This document shows positions 14,747 through 23,082 of a stretch of 58,289 nt of DNA, in pieces (within the stretch, counting starts at the first letter, position 1; each line of letters begins with the position of its first letter). Origin of the DNA: Butyrivibrio sp. INlla14 (GTDB lineage Bacteria; Bacillota; Clostridia; Lachnospirales; Lachnospiraceae); the NCBI RefSeq assembly GCF_900102515.1, contig NZ_FMVS01000027.1, positions 1 to 58,289 of the forward strand, read 5' to 3'. The position numbers and the translations under genes are program-made. A model generated the notes under the pieces. That model did no database searches and was not told the DNA's origin. It worked only from the letters and a program-made list of their open reading frames with translations.

Positions 14747-15523
14747 TTATATCTGAATATCTGATACAGCAAACAGAGCTGCTTCTCCACTAATCCTGAT
14801 ACGTCCATCTCCTGCAAGACTGCAATGAAGCGTTCCGCCACGCTTAGATGCCTGATAAGCCACGATATCATTCTTTCCTAAAACACCTGCCCAGTAGTCA
14901 GCAATCTGACAGTGTGCAGAACCGCAAACCGGGTCTTCAGGAATTGACAGCTTTGGGCAAAAGCTTCTTGATACACAGTCAGTTTCCTTGCCCCTTGCAG
15001 TGACATTCTGGATACGTCCCGGTATCTTTTTCAGAAGTTCCTGGTCAGGTGCCATTGTCCTGACTGTATCTTCATCCACAAACACACATACAAGATCAAG
15101 GCCAAGGACCGCCTTTATAGGTCGTGTTCCAAAGGCTTTTTCCATATCATCTGTAACGGGTACCTCTTTAAGCTCATAGGTAGGGAAATCCATCTCATAC
15201 AGATTTCCTTTCCTTGTTACTGTAAGCTTACCACTAAGAGTATTAAACTCCACCTTGCCAGCACCTGAATCGTAGTAGTTCAAAATAACAAATGATGAAG
15301 CTAGTGTCGCATGGCCGCACAGTTCAACCTCTGTACCTGGTGTAAACCATCTGAGGTGATATCCTTTATCTTCTTTTACGATAAATGCAGTCTCAGATAG
15401 ATTGTTCTCAGCTGCAATCTGCATCATCACGCTGTCATCAAGCCATTTATCCATAACACAGACAGCCGCAGGATTACCTGAAAAAATCCTATCTGTAAAA
15501 GCATCAACTATGTACTGTTTCAT
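14747..15523 (-). CDS. PhzF-family isomerase-like protein
   Basis: A 258-aa PhzF/YddE-type protein. It starts with the family motif (QYIVDAFTDRIFSGNPAAVC), has the active-site Glu44 in NLSETAFI, GHATLASSF near residue 70 and the second-domain motif DPVCGSAHCQIADYW. PhzF acts in phenazine synthesis by isomerising DHHA, while most homologues have unknown substrates. The length is slightly shorter than the usual 260-300. The gene starts one base after the flavodoxin frame (TAATG), so the two are coupled. Confidence 0.88.
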   Translation of the reverse strand: MKQYIVDAFTDRIFSGNPAAVCVMDKWLDDSVMMQIAAENNLSETAFIVKEDKGYHLRWFTPGTEVELCGHATLASSFVILNYYDSGAGKVEFNTLSGKLTVTRKGNLYEMDFPTYELKEVPVTDDMEKAFGTRPIKAVLGLDLVCVFVDEDTVRTMAPDQELLKKIPGRIQNVTARGKETDCVSRSFCPKLSIPEDPVCGSAHCQIADYWAGVLGKNDIVAYQASKRGGTLHCSLAGDGRIRISGEAALFAVSDIQI

Positions 15524-15957
15524 TATTCCTGCACTTCCTTGAACTTCATAGCAAATGTCTTTATCCGCTCAACAAGCTCCGGTGTAAACTCTGCTCCTCT
15601 AAAACCAATATCAAGCATTCCTTCAAGCACCCATTTAATACACAGGTCTTCCTCTGAGCATTTCACGTTATTGTTCTTGCAAAACTTACGAATCTGCTTG
15701 ATGACATTAGAAAACTCATTACAGGTAGCAAAAGGAACAATCTCTCCTACGAGTGACAGATCAGTACTCTCAAGGAATGTTTTGATAGCCTCATTGTGTC
15801 GCTTAACATAGAGGCCTCCGCCTATAAAAAGGTAATCAACATGCTCAGTAATTGGCACATCAAGACTCTGTGCCTCAACACCAAGAACCTCTGCCATGAT
15901 ATTTGCTACCTTCTGTGTTTTACCACCCCTGGATTGATATCTGATTGCATATTTCAT
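15523..15957 (-). CDS. Flavodoxin-family protein
   Basis: A 144-aa flavodoxin fold. RYQSRGGKTQKVANIMAEVLG at the N-terminus is the FMN phosphate-binding loop, with YQSRGGKT in place of the usual SxTGNT. VDYLFIGGGLYVKR is the second flavin loop. It probably carries electrons or reduces a quinone or nitro compound for the neighbouring redox enzymes. Two Cys in the second half (NNVKCSEEDLCIKW) are unusual for flavodoxin and could bind a metal or form a disulfide. The stop overlaps the PhzF start. Confidence 0.85.
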   Translation of the reverse strand: MKYAIRYQSRGGKTQKVANIMAEVLGVEAQSLDVPITEHVDYLFIGGGLYVKRHNEAIKTFLESTDLSLVGEIVPFATCNEFSNVIKQIRKFCKNNNVKCSEEDLCIKWVLEGMLDIGFRGAEFTPELVERIKTFAMKFKEVQE

Positions 15958-15974
15958 AGGTCATATCCTCCCAT

Positions 15975-16475
15975 TTACAAACTCAAATGCTGCCTTGAAT
16001 CAACTCCATCCTTCTTGAAATCAGTGTTCAAAAAGTCGATTTCCTTCGGCGTAATCTTAATCAGATTGATTGGCTCAGCCATCTTCTTTACAGCATCCAC
16101 CGGAATCTTTTTATATTCCAGGAGCTGGATGTATTCTTCTGAAAAATGCTCTATCACATCAGCTACACCTTCAATCTGCATACCATGAAGAGAGCCAAAC
16201 TCAGCACTTTCCTCATAGATTGCCAGGCATACATTCTTGTTATCCTTTAAAGCCTTAAACTTCAGACCACCTTCTGAGAAAAGCCAGAAGATGCCATCAA
16301 TGTAGTTGTACTCGATAGGTGTATTTCTAACAAAGTCACCGCACCCTGTAGCCAGAGCACAGACCTTGTGCTTTCCTATAAATTCATCCGCTGCGCTTTT
16401 AAGTGCAGCCTCATCCATTTTCTTTGAGTCCTTACGCCCCCAAAAGGAAGCAGCCTTGTCATAATCCATCATCAT
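15975..16475 (-). CDS. Pyridoxamine 5'-phosphate oxidase-like flavoprotein
   Basis: A 166-aa split-barrel protein of the PNPOx-like family. The core strands are KVCALATGCGDFVRNTPIEY, GIFWLFSEGGLKFKALKDN and NVCLAIYEE, the usual flavin or F420-binding face. Most such small proteins are not vitamin B6 enzymes but flavin-dependent reductases or binding proteins. It sits 17 bases before the flavodoxin gene in the same transcript direction, so the flavodoxin could be its electron partner. Confidence 0.85.
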   Translation of the reverse strand: MMMDYDKAASFWGRKDSKKMDEAALKSAADEFIGKHKVCALATGCGDFVRNTPIEYNYIDGIFWLFSEGGLKFKALKDNKNVCLAIYEESAEFGSLHGMQIEGVADVIEHFSEEYIQLLEYKKIPVDAVKKMAEPINLIKITPKEIDFLNTDFKKDGVDSRQHLSL

Positions 16476-16498
16476 ATTCCCCCGTTAGTTGTTATTTT

Positions 16499-16792
16499 TC
16501 AGTCTTCCTCAAATCCTCTATAAAGCATTTCATTGTATGCTGCATTGGCAGCTTCACTGGCCTTCTTATCACGCCAGGCATCTATCTCACTGCAGATAGC
16601 AAGCATTTCATCCACTACAAGCTCTGCAGACTTCGGCTTTACATTATCCAGATAAGAAATCATTCGATACATTGCCTTGGGGCTACCAAGCTGCTTGGCA
16701 ATTGCATCTCCAAGCTCTGCAGGAAAGCCAAGCTTATGTAGAGACATATTCAGTTCATCTCTGGCTCTCGCCCATTCCTGTCTACTATTCAT
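16499..16792 (-). CDS. Small helical protein linked to nucleotidyltransferase genes
   Basis: A 97-aa protein, not recognised. It is predicted mostly helical and mildly acidic, with repeated segments such as NSRQEWARARDELNMSLHKLG and ELVVDEMLAICSEIDAWRDKK. Its ATG overlaps the stop of the RlaP-type gene (ATGA), so it belongs to that translational unit. It could be a subunit or regulator of the two nucleotidyltransferases. Confidence 0.75.
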   Translation of the reverse strand: MNSRQEWARARDELNMSLHKLGFPAELGDAIAKQLGSPKAMYRMISYLDNVKPKSAELVVDEMLAICSEIDAWRDKKASEAANAAYNEMLYRGFEED

Positions 16793-17565
16793 AACAATTC
16801 CAAGAACACCTTATTCAATGGTTCCCAATCTGGATAACGATCATCAGAAGTATCTTCTAACATATCCTTGTAATAAAAAATATTCTTCAACAGATATTCA
16901 CTGATTTTAACAAGCCTCTTGTCCTTGTCGCTCTCAGCCATTTTTATCTTTCTGGCAACCAGCTTTGCCACAGGCTCTTTCATCTCTTCCTCAAGGACGG
17001 TATCAACCAAATCCTGGAACAGCACTGGTGGTGGACATTTCTTCTGCTCAATCCACTTTGCTGCAAGGATTGGACGTAAAGCATAGAAATACTTCTTATA
17101 CTTTACATACTCGGCATTGAGATATTCATTATAGGTTTTATTGGCTGTACCATAATAATGATACATAGAGGACTTGCAAGAAAAATACTGCTTACCTACC
17201 TCATAAACCTTTTTCCACTCATCGGTAGTTCTATATACGACCGGAGAATTAGCCCACTCATAGAGTGTTGCATTGGATTTATGAAAATGCTGTAGTACCT
17301 TCTTAATATCCCAACCGTTGATATCAAGAGTTTCATCCAACTCCCAATCAAGGGTATCCTTTATGGTTTCAAGCCTAAGGTAATCCTCCTTGCGACGCAC
17401 ATATATAAATCGCACATCATAATCGCTATCTGGAGATGCAAATCCCCAGGCACGACTACCTGATTCCACGGCATGTAGTATTTTCACATGCTCTTTTTCT
17501 TCAATCTCATCCAGCTTCATATTGACGAGATCTTTTATATCGCCTTCAAAATCCTTATATTTCAT
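16789..17565 (-). CDS. RlaP-type nucleotidyltransferase (short)
   Basis: A 258-aa predicted nucleotidyltransferase of the RNA-repair-associated DNA polymerase beta family (RlaP). The GS motif is ESGSRAWGF (Gly36-Ser37), followed by the metal-binding DSDYD (Asp48, Asp50). The third acidic residue is probably in the strand ending LDWELDETL. RlaP proteins occur with RNA ligases and repair factors and are predicted to add nucleotides to RNA ends. No RNA ligase is seen here. The gene overlaps its longer paralogue by 11 bases, so the two are co-translated and may form a heteromer. Confidence 0.85.
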   Translation of the reverse strand: MKYKDFEGDIKDLVNMKLDEIEEKEHVKILHAVESGSRAWGFASPDSDYDVRFIYVRRKEDYLRLETIKDTLDWELDETLDINGWDIKKVLQHFHKSNATLYEWANSPVVYRTTDEWKKVYEVGKQYFSCKSSMYHYYGTANKTYNEYLNAEYVKYKKYFYALRPILAAKWIEQKKCPPPVLFQDLVDTVLEEEMKEPVAKLVARKIKMAESDKDKRLVKISEYLLKNIFYYKDMLEDTSDDRYPDWEPLNKVFLELL

Positions 17566-18577
17566 CCTTAATCACCTTCTCATTTACTGACATAACATAT
17601 TCCTGAACCCTCTTCATATCCGGCTCGTCAGGGAGTTCTGTATGCTCAGCCGCATAATGTAGCTTGTTCTCATAATTAGACAGCATCTCGTAAAACTCCT
17701 CGCGGAATGTGCCATCTTCCTTCTGATAATCCCCACGTCTGATAGCCAGAAGTAAGTCATGCTCCTTGTCTCGATAGGTTTTTACTTCCTGCTTTTCCAG
17801 GATATCAATAGCCATCATGAACAGACGCATCAGATGCATCGCATGCTTATTTAAGTGATTATCATCTTTCTTCTTGTTACGCTTGCCTATTTTGTCATAA
17901 TCCTTTACTACATTAGCAAGTTCATTCCACATGCTCTTATAATCTCTGAGTGGATAATGATCAAGATTGGCATCAACAAAAATCTCTTTTTCAAACTCCG
18001 GATTTACGGCATCATCTATATAAATCTTCATGCTCCCGTTTTCAAAAGTATCGTAGCGACCATTGAAGCTGTAAATCACGTTCTTAACAGAATTAAAGAT
18101 GTGCTGTTCCCTCTCAGCCTGAGGGAAAGAATCCCTTGCCAGAGCATTTTGCAGACGTCGAAGTTGAGCATCTGCGTAACCTCCAAATGACTGGATAGCC
18201 CTCTTAGATAAAAACAACTTTGTATTATCAATCAGGCTCTGTCCTATGTCATTCAAATATAAATAATGCTCCTTATTAAGTCCCAACAGCTCAATCGTGT
18301 TGGGATTACAATTAAGAAGCAACGTAATCATCTTATTAAAGGCATAAATAACTGAATCGGTCTGGTCGTCAACATATTGCTCATATTCAGTAAGACCGAT
18401 TAAGTCAGATTTCATGTTAAGGGCAACGCCCCTGACATCTATATCACTGTTATCATTATTGGTACCATAGGAATAGCTTCCTGCAAGCCCAAGTAATATC
18501 ACATGCTTGCCAAGATGCTCATTGGTACGTATAAAATCATATTCAGGTTGATTTAGTAAGTTCTTTATATCTACCAA
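17555..18577 (-). CDS. RlaP-type nucleotidyltransferase (long)
   Basis: A 340-aa protein of the same superfamily as the next gene. The catalytic segment is GLAGSYSYGT (Gly33-Ser34) with NSDIDVRG (Asp45, Asp47). The C-terminal half is helical, with a lysine-rich stretch (KIGKRNKKKDDNHLNKHAMH) likely to bind nucleic acid or the substrate phosphate. It follows the macro-domain gene by 16 bases and overlaps the second nucleotidyltransferase. Having two different RlaP-like enzymes in tandem with a macro domain points to a nucleotide-modifying pathway rather than plain tRNA repair. The substrate is unknown. Confidence 0.82.
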   Translation of the reverse strand: MVDIKNLLNQPEYDFIRTNEHLGKHVILLGLAGSYSYGTNNDNSDIDVRGVALNMKSDLIGLTEYEQYVDDQTDSVIYAFNKMITLLLNCNPNTIELLGLNKEHYLYLNDIGQSLIDNTKLFLSKRAIQSFGGYADAQLRRLQNALARDSFPQAEREQHIFNSVKNVIYSFNGRYDTFENGSMKIYIDDAVNPEFEKEIFVDANLDHYPLRDYKSMWNELANVVKDYDKIGKRNKKKDDNHLNKHAMHLMRLFMMAIDILEKQEVKTYRDKEHDLLLAIRRGDYQKEDGTFREEFYEMLSNYENKLHYAAEHTELPDEPDMKRVQEYVMSVNEKVIKDEI

Positions 18578-18593
18578 TTTTTCCTCCGTTTAA

Positions 18594-19127
18594 CTACATC
18601 CAGTTATCAAACTCAGCTTGAGCTGATGCATACTCTCCTGCAGAGAATGCACATAAAAGTACATCAATATCATAGTCAGGATAATCTTCCGTAAACTTCT
18701 TGTATGCTCTACAGCATTGTTTTGTAGACTCACCTGCTGGATTACTTAATGAGCCACCAAAAATGCCAGCACTAATAAGCGGGAATGAAATACTATGGTA
18801 TCCATTGTCCATCATCACTTTTAATGAATTGTAATATGCATCAAACAGTTCCTTAAAGGCCTTAGGAGTAGCACCAAAGTTAGGTCCAACTGCATGAATA
18901 ATTGCCTTTGCATTGGTCATATTGCAGGCAGACGTAATAACAGCATCTCCATCATTAAGTGGTGTCTTGTGCTTCTTGCACTCAGCAGTCAGCTGGTTCA
19001 TTCCTGCCTTTGAGAAGATAACTCCGCAAATTCCACCGCCAGCCCAAAGCCCATTGTTAGCCGCATTGACAACAACATCAACATTCTGGTCGGCACAGGA
19101 TGCATTTATCAATTTCAAATCGCTCAT
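18594..19127 (-). CDS. Macro-domain protein (ADP-ribose binding or hydrolysis)
   Basis: A 177-aa single macro domain. The start at 19127 is preferred because AGGGGG lies 9 bases upstream. The ligand-binding marks are VVVNAANNGLWAGGGICGVI (Asn21, Asn24 and the glycine loop) and the phosphate loop ISAGIFGG. The layout fits O-acetyl-ADP-ribose deacetylase or ADP-ribose-protein hydrolase types (YmdB/MacroD). It is the first gene of the macro and nucleotidyltransferase unit, separated from the radical SAM unit by a terminator. It may remove or read ADP-ribose marks made by, or upstream of, the nucleotidyltransferases. Confidence 0.88.
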   Translation of the reverse strand: MSDLKLINASCADQNVDVVVNAANNGLWAGGGICGVIFSKAGMNQLTAECKKHKTPLNDGDAVITSACNMTNAKAIIHAVGPNFGATPKAFKELFDAYYNSLKVMMDNGYHSISFPLISAGIFGGSLSNPAGESTKQCCRAYKKFTEDYPDYDIDVLLCAFSAGEYASAQAEFDNWM

Positions 19128-19191
19128 TTTACGTTTCCCCCTAGGATTGTCTTTTTGCAATCCACAATAATAAGTTTACACTATATCGATT

Positions 19192-19223
19192 AAAAAAGGG
19201 ATTACCAAATCAATGATAATCCC
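19192..19223 (-). terminator. Terminator after the radical SAM gene
   Basis: On the minus strand GGGATTA-N12-TAATCCC is followed by TTTTTT. It splits the block into an upstream unit (to 19284) and a downstream unit (from 19127). AT-rich DNA at 19145-19190 on the minus strand can supply a new promoter. Confidence 0.85.
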
Positions 19224-19283
19224 AGATTTCTATATTCAATCATCAGAATCAAAAATTACTTTCCGAATGTATGATAATACAAT

Positions 19284-19922
19284 CTACAATTCCTTAGCTT
19301 TTACCGGATAGTATTTGAAGACCTCAGTATCCACATCAAGGTTTTTCTTGACCCATTCGACAGATACGGCCACATCTTCTTCAGTATTGAATCCCATAAT
19401 CAGTGGCACTCTAATACGAAGTTTTTCCTTTTGCACAACCTCAATCAATCTTGCTAGATTACAAGTAAGACGCTTATTCTCTTTCTTGGTGTAATTATAA
19501 TAAATGTAAGGATTAATATCCTTGATATCAATAATCCATTCATCAATATCCTCTACAAGTGGTTCCACCAGTCTCCATGGAACATTCAGAGAAGTTTCAA
19601 TTCGTAGTTTCCATTCTGGATCTGCCAGTCGACATACTTCATGAATAAATGCCGACTGTAGAAGTGGTTCTCCACCACCAAACACAATGCCACCACCAGT
19701 CATCATGTAGTAAATAGAGTCCTTTTTCAAAATCTTCATCAGCTCCTTAGGAGTATAAGCTCCTCTTGGGGTGCTGGTGTAATAATTCTTACTCTTGTGG
19801 CAAGCATCATTAATACAATACTTACAATGGAGAAGACAATCATAGAATCCGACCAGCGTGGATACACCTTCTCCATCAGTAGCCATCCTCATACGAGAAA
19901 TTGCCATTATATCGCCAATCAT
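19284..19922 (-). CDS. Radical SAM enzyme (activase-like)
   Basis: A 212-aa radical SAM protein. The start at 19922 fits GGAGG seven bases upstream and an ATGA overlap with the previous gene. The cluster motif is C29-x3-C33-x2-C36 (CLLHCKYC), followed by the GGGEPLLQ SAM-binding stretch near residue 80 and a DEWIIDIKDINP strand. Size and motifs resemble glycyl-radical-enzyme activases and other short radical SAM proteins that act on proteins. No glycyl radical enzyme is nearby. Translational coupling to the four-Cys protein suggests that protein is its partner or substrate. Radical chemistry on a nucleotide or ADP-ribose substrate is possible but inferred. Confidence 0.88.
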   Translation of the reverse strand: MIGDIMAISRMRMATDGEGVSTLVGFYDCLLHCKYCINDACHKSKNYYTSTPRGAYTPKELMKILKKDSIYYMMTGGGIVFGGGEPLLQSAFIHEVCRLADPEWKLRIETSLNVPWRLVEPLVEDIDEWIIDIKDINPYIYYNYTKKENKRLTCNLARLIEVVQKEKLRIRVPLIMGFNTEEDVAVSVEWVKKNLDVDTEVFKYYPVKAKEL

Positions 19923-20926
19923 GATTCCACCTCCCACTCTGTCAACAGTTCCTTGGGAACCTTTCTTTCTGCCTTTGGTATTTTCTTGATTTCCTTAAGA
20001 AGATACTTGGATTCCATATCACATTTACTACATGTGCCAGCACATGGTCCCACTGAAAGGCATTCTTCTGATTCAAATGGAATACCGTTTTCTTCTGCAA
20101 GCTTTATCCTAAGAGATCTAAGATAATTGCAAATCTTCTTTCCATCGATTCTTGGAACCAATTGCTCAATACCACGTTTTGTATCTTCCTCTTCATCCGG
20201 ATAATCTGGATAGCATATCATTCCCAATGTACAAAACTCCTTTTCCAAAGGCTTAGTAATTTGTGTTGATAATTCTCTAACCTTACTCAAATCAACCTTT
20301 TTAGCACCATCCTGAAGAAGAATATATTTATTGGTGGTAAAGTCAAAGTATCTAGTACCACCGGTATAACGTAAATCCGATATGTTGTTAATTACTGTAG
20401 GCAGGTAGCGATTGTAGTATTCGCCTACACCAACGTTTGATGTATCTATATCAGTCTGCTGATCAAGAGTCTTTAGATAATCATCACTATTGATATACAT
20501 GATTGTTCGCAGTGCCGACAGGTTGGACAACAAGCCGTTATGGACATTTCGCTTCCTTTTATCATCAAAATTCCATGGAGACAAGGTGCAAAGATGATAA
20601 TTGTAGAATCGACTCTTCTCTCTGATGACAAAAAATGGATATAGGGTAGATGGCTCACTGTCAGTAAGGAACAAGATATCTTCATGATATCCAAGCCTAT
20701 CCCTGAGCTTGCTTTCCACCGAATTCAATGCATTCAGTTTTGCTCCTGACAAAGCATACTCATCATAAACATCCTCTGGCTGCTTGTATGGACTGACAAA
20801 ACATTCATATTTGTCAGTAACAGCCTTGCCATTCAAGCATACTACGAGAACAACATCTTTAAACTTTTCTAAGTTTGGATTATCAGGATTCCAAATGGTA
20901 CCTGTGTCTGTAATTACAATCCTCAT
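19919..20926 (-). CDS. Unknown protein with a C-terminal four-Cys motif, coupled to the radical SAM enzyme
   Basis: A 335-aa protein of unrecognised family. The N-terminus looks like an alpha/beta fold (MRIVITDTGTIW, KDVVLVVCLNGKAV). Near the C-terminus Cys289, Cys295, Cys299 and Cys302 (CLSVGPCAGTCSKC) form an iron-sulfur-like or zinc-like cluster motif. Its stop overlaps the radical SAM start. It could supply an auxiliary cluster, present a substrate or be modified itself. No signal peptide or membrane segment is seen. The pair seems a fixed functional unit worth separate study. Confidence 0.7.
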   Translation of the reverse strand: MRIVITDTGTIWNPDNPNLEKFKDVVLVVCLNGKAVTDKYECFVSPYKQPEDVYDEYALSGAKLNALNSVESKLRDRLGYHEDILFLTDSEPSTLYPFFVIREKSRFYNYHLCTLSPWNFDDKRKRNVHNGLLSNLSALRTIMYINSDDYLKTLDQQTDIDTSNVGVGEYYNRYLPTVINNISDLRYTGGTRYFDFTTNKYILLQDGAKKVDLSKVRELSTQITKPLEKEFCTLGMICYPDYPDEEEDTKRGIEQLVPRIDGKKICNYLRSLRIKLAEENGIPFESEECLSVGPCAGTCSKCDMESKYLLKEIKKIPKAERKVPKELLTEWEVES

Positions 20927-20966
20927 ATGATCACCTACTCCTATTCATCCAGCTGAAAACTTTACA

Positions 20967-21194
20967 CTATTCCCTTAATGGTGCCCCGACATTATCTCTA
21001 AATGAGCCAAGTGCAATTTTAAAAATATCTACCATCCAACCAATCATGAAAAGACCAAATGTGCACAGATATAAGAAACCCTTGCCCCATCTACCTACGT
21101 AAAAGCAATGTAACCCCATCCAGCCTCCAAAGATGCATAAGATCAAAGCAACTCCCTTTTTCTTATCTGATGTGCTTGTAACATAATTACTCAT
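20967..21194 (-). CDS. TM2-domain membrane protein
   Basis: A 75-aa protein. The third codon of the open frame (ATG ending at 21194) is preferred, since GGAGG is too close to the first ATG. Two hydrophobic segments (about 13-33 and 40-60) flank the TM2 signature: ILCIFGGWMGLHCFYVGRWG, then GLFMIGWMVDI. TM2 proteins are small membrane proteins of unclear role, often attached to signalling or stress domains. It lies within the ADP-ribose block and may anchor a component to the membrane. Confidence 0.85.
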   Translation of the reverse strand: MSNYVTSTSDKKKGVALILCIFGGWMGLHCFYVGRWGKGFLYLCTFGLFMIGWMVDIFKIALGSFRDNVGAPLRE

Positions 21195-21223
21195 TTTCAT
21201 TTTCCTCCGTTTTTACTTTTGTT

Positions 21224-21466
21224 TTAAATTTTATGTTCACCAATATACATATCATCCTCAAACATTTTAGGATTATGCATTATCATCCAGGTAAATACCT
21301 TTACTTCCCCGGTTTCCTTTAAAACTATAAAAGGCATATCCCAACCACCATCAGCCGCTGGAGCATCACTCCAGCTGAAGATATACATATCTTTGTATTC
21401 TTCGCAGGTATCAAAATAATCTCTGCGTTCTTTTGCAATTTTTACAGCTTCCTCAAATGTAATCAT
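21224..21466 (-). CDS. Small unknown protein in the ADP-ribose block
   Basis: An 80-aa protein. The sequence alternates charged helix (FEEAVKIAKERRDYFDTCEE) and strands (MYIFSWSDA, MPFIVLKETGEVKVFTW), as in SUKH-like or small immunity-type folds, but I cannot assign it. It has a good GGAGG before ATG. It lies 50 bases after the glycohydrolase-SseB gene. Confidence 0.7.
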   Translation of the reverse strand: MITFEEAVKIAKERRDYFDTCEEYKDMYIFSWSDAPAADGGWDMPFIVLKETGEVKVFTWMIMHNPKMFEDDMYIGEHKI

Positions 21467-21516
21467 AGCTCCACCTCCTTCGATAATATAAATATACTCT
21501 CGGTACTGTCCCTATA

Positions 21517-23082
21517 TTAGGACTTCTCTACTGGTTCAAGATATCCAAGCGTCATCTGTGGCCAGCCCTCCCAAAGGGCATCCTGCTGTTTCTCAATGAT
21601 TCTGCTCTTCAATCTTTCGACCAAATCATAAACCTTTGCCTCTAAAACAAATGGGCGGCTGAAAGCATTTACAACTATGCCCGATAGTTTTTCATCATCC
21701 TTAGCCATTGCAATAACATCCAGAAAATGCTTTTGTACTTTTGAAAAACCATTGCCATAATCTCCCATTTCCTCAGCACTAGAAAAAACTGGAAAGAAAT
21801 ATGCATCCCCGTTTTGTAATGTATCAGGAATTAATCTGACATCATCATTACTGGTAAATGTCTGACCAACTAACGAATCAATGTCATCTCCAGCTGCTTC
21901 AACCATTTTCATTATCTGTTCCTCGTCAACTCCGCTCATAACAGCGTTACAAGGAATCCACACATAGCTATCTCTTAGTAATTCCAGCACTTCAATAAAA
22001 TTGTTCTCGCTCCGGTCATTATTAAATGTTTCAATGGCCTCCTTCAAAACAGAGCCATCTGCCAGCATTTCTTCAGTGACCGGCCTACTTGGATTCATAT
22101 TCGAATAAAAAATAGTTTCATCGTCTTTTTTCTCAACAAAAATTGCGATTTCTTCGCCCTTATGCCATCCAAAATTCTGATGTGGCTCACTATCCAAATA
22201 TGCCATAATCCACTGATCATCAAAATCAAACACCTTGGCCTGGCACCATTCCCTCATTAATCCTTCACGTCTAAGTTCTACGCATATCTCCTGATGATTC
22301 AAAAAAATCGGATATAGCCTGCTATCTAAATACTCAAGCATTATTCCATCTGCATCAATATCATCAAATCCATGATAAAACTCCTCGGCAACACCACCAG
22401 CAATAGCACCAAAGGTGTCACTGTCACATGGCAAGCTGTAGACATTGCGGATAAAAGACTCATAATCAGTGCTTTCATAAAAGCATCTCATAGCTGCTGG
22501 CACAGAACCTTGGCAGCTTTCGTTCCACTTATAACGTGGTCTGATTTTTTCAAGGCTATAAGCAATACTGTATTCATAGTCTTCCTTTGGGTACTGCTCT
22601 AGCACATAATCATAAATTTCTTGTTTAGATTTACCATTCTTAGCCATCCAGATACATGTTGCAGTTACGACTGCACCCTTGATTCCTTCAGGATGATTAT
22701 GGCTTACCTCCGCAGTCTTTTTAGCCCACTTCTGAACATCTGTAAGCTCAGTAAAATAATCTGCAACATAAGCGACTCTCATTGCTGAACCATTGCCCCA
22801 GCTATTATATGGTCTATGGTCATCAGTCATTATCCAGTCATAGAAATGTCCACCAAACCCACAATATGGATATTGTCTTCCAATCTCTACCATAGTCTCC
22901 ACTAAATCAAGCTTTTCATCCAAAGCCTTCTTTATGGCTAACATCATTACGGTATCATCGGTAAAGCTAGTATGTTTATCTTCCATAATCAGAGGTACAT
23001 TTTTCCAGTCTAAATTCCTCGGACGATTAAATTCATACTGACTACCAAGAATATCTCCTAAAATAGCTCCTTTAATTGCCAT
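21517..23082 (-). CDS. ADP-ribosylglycohydrolase fused to an SseB-like domain
   Basis: A 521-aa protein. Residues 1 to about 260 are a DraG/ARH-type ADP-ribosylglycohydrolase: GAILGDILGSQYEF at 5-18, metal-binding TDDT at 41-44, SWGNGSAMR at 94-102, HNHPEG at 128-133 and the second metal site DSDTFGAIAGG at 220-230. DraG enzymes remove ADP-ribose from proteins or nucleic acids using two metal ions. Residues about 380-510 resemble SseB, a domain of enterobacterial enhancer proteins, with the stretch SGIVVNAFSRPFVLEA. The start overlaps the vWA stop by one base, so the two are coupled. It is a key part of the ADP-ribose block. Confidence 0.88.
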   Translation of the reverse strand: MAIKGAILGDILGSQYEFNRPRNLDWKNVPLIMEDKHTSFTDDTVMMLAIKKALDEKLDLVETMVEIGRQYPYCGFGGHFYDWIMTDDHRPYNSWGNGSAMRVAYVADYFTELTDVQKWAKKTAEVSHNHPEGIKGAVVTATCIWMAKNGKSKQEIYDYVLEQYPKEDYEYSIAYSLEKIRPRYKWNESCQGSVPAAMRCFYESTDYESFIRNVYSLPCDSDTFGAIAGGVAEEFYHGFDDIDADGIMLEYLDSRLYPIFLNHQEICVELRREGLMREWCQAKVFDFDDQWIMAYLDSEPHQNFGWHKGEEIAIFVEKKDDETIFYSNMNPSRPVTEEMLADGSVLKEAIETFNNDRSENNFIEVLELLRDSYVWIPCNAVMSGVDEEQIMKMVEAAGDDIDSLVGQTFTSNDDVRLIPDTLQNGDAYFFPVFSSAEEMGDYGNGFSKVQKHFLDVIAMAKDDEKLSGIVVNAFSRPFVLEAKVYDLVERLKSRIIEKQQDALWEGWPQMTLGYLEPVEKS

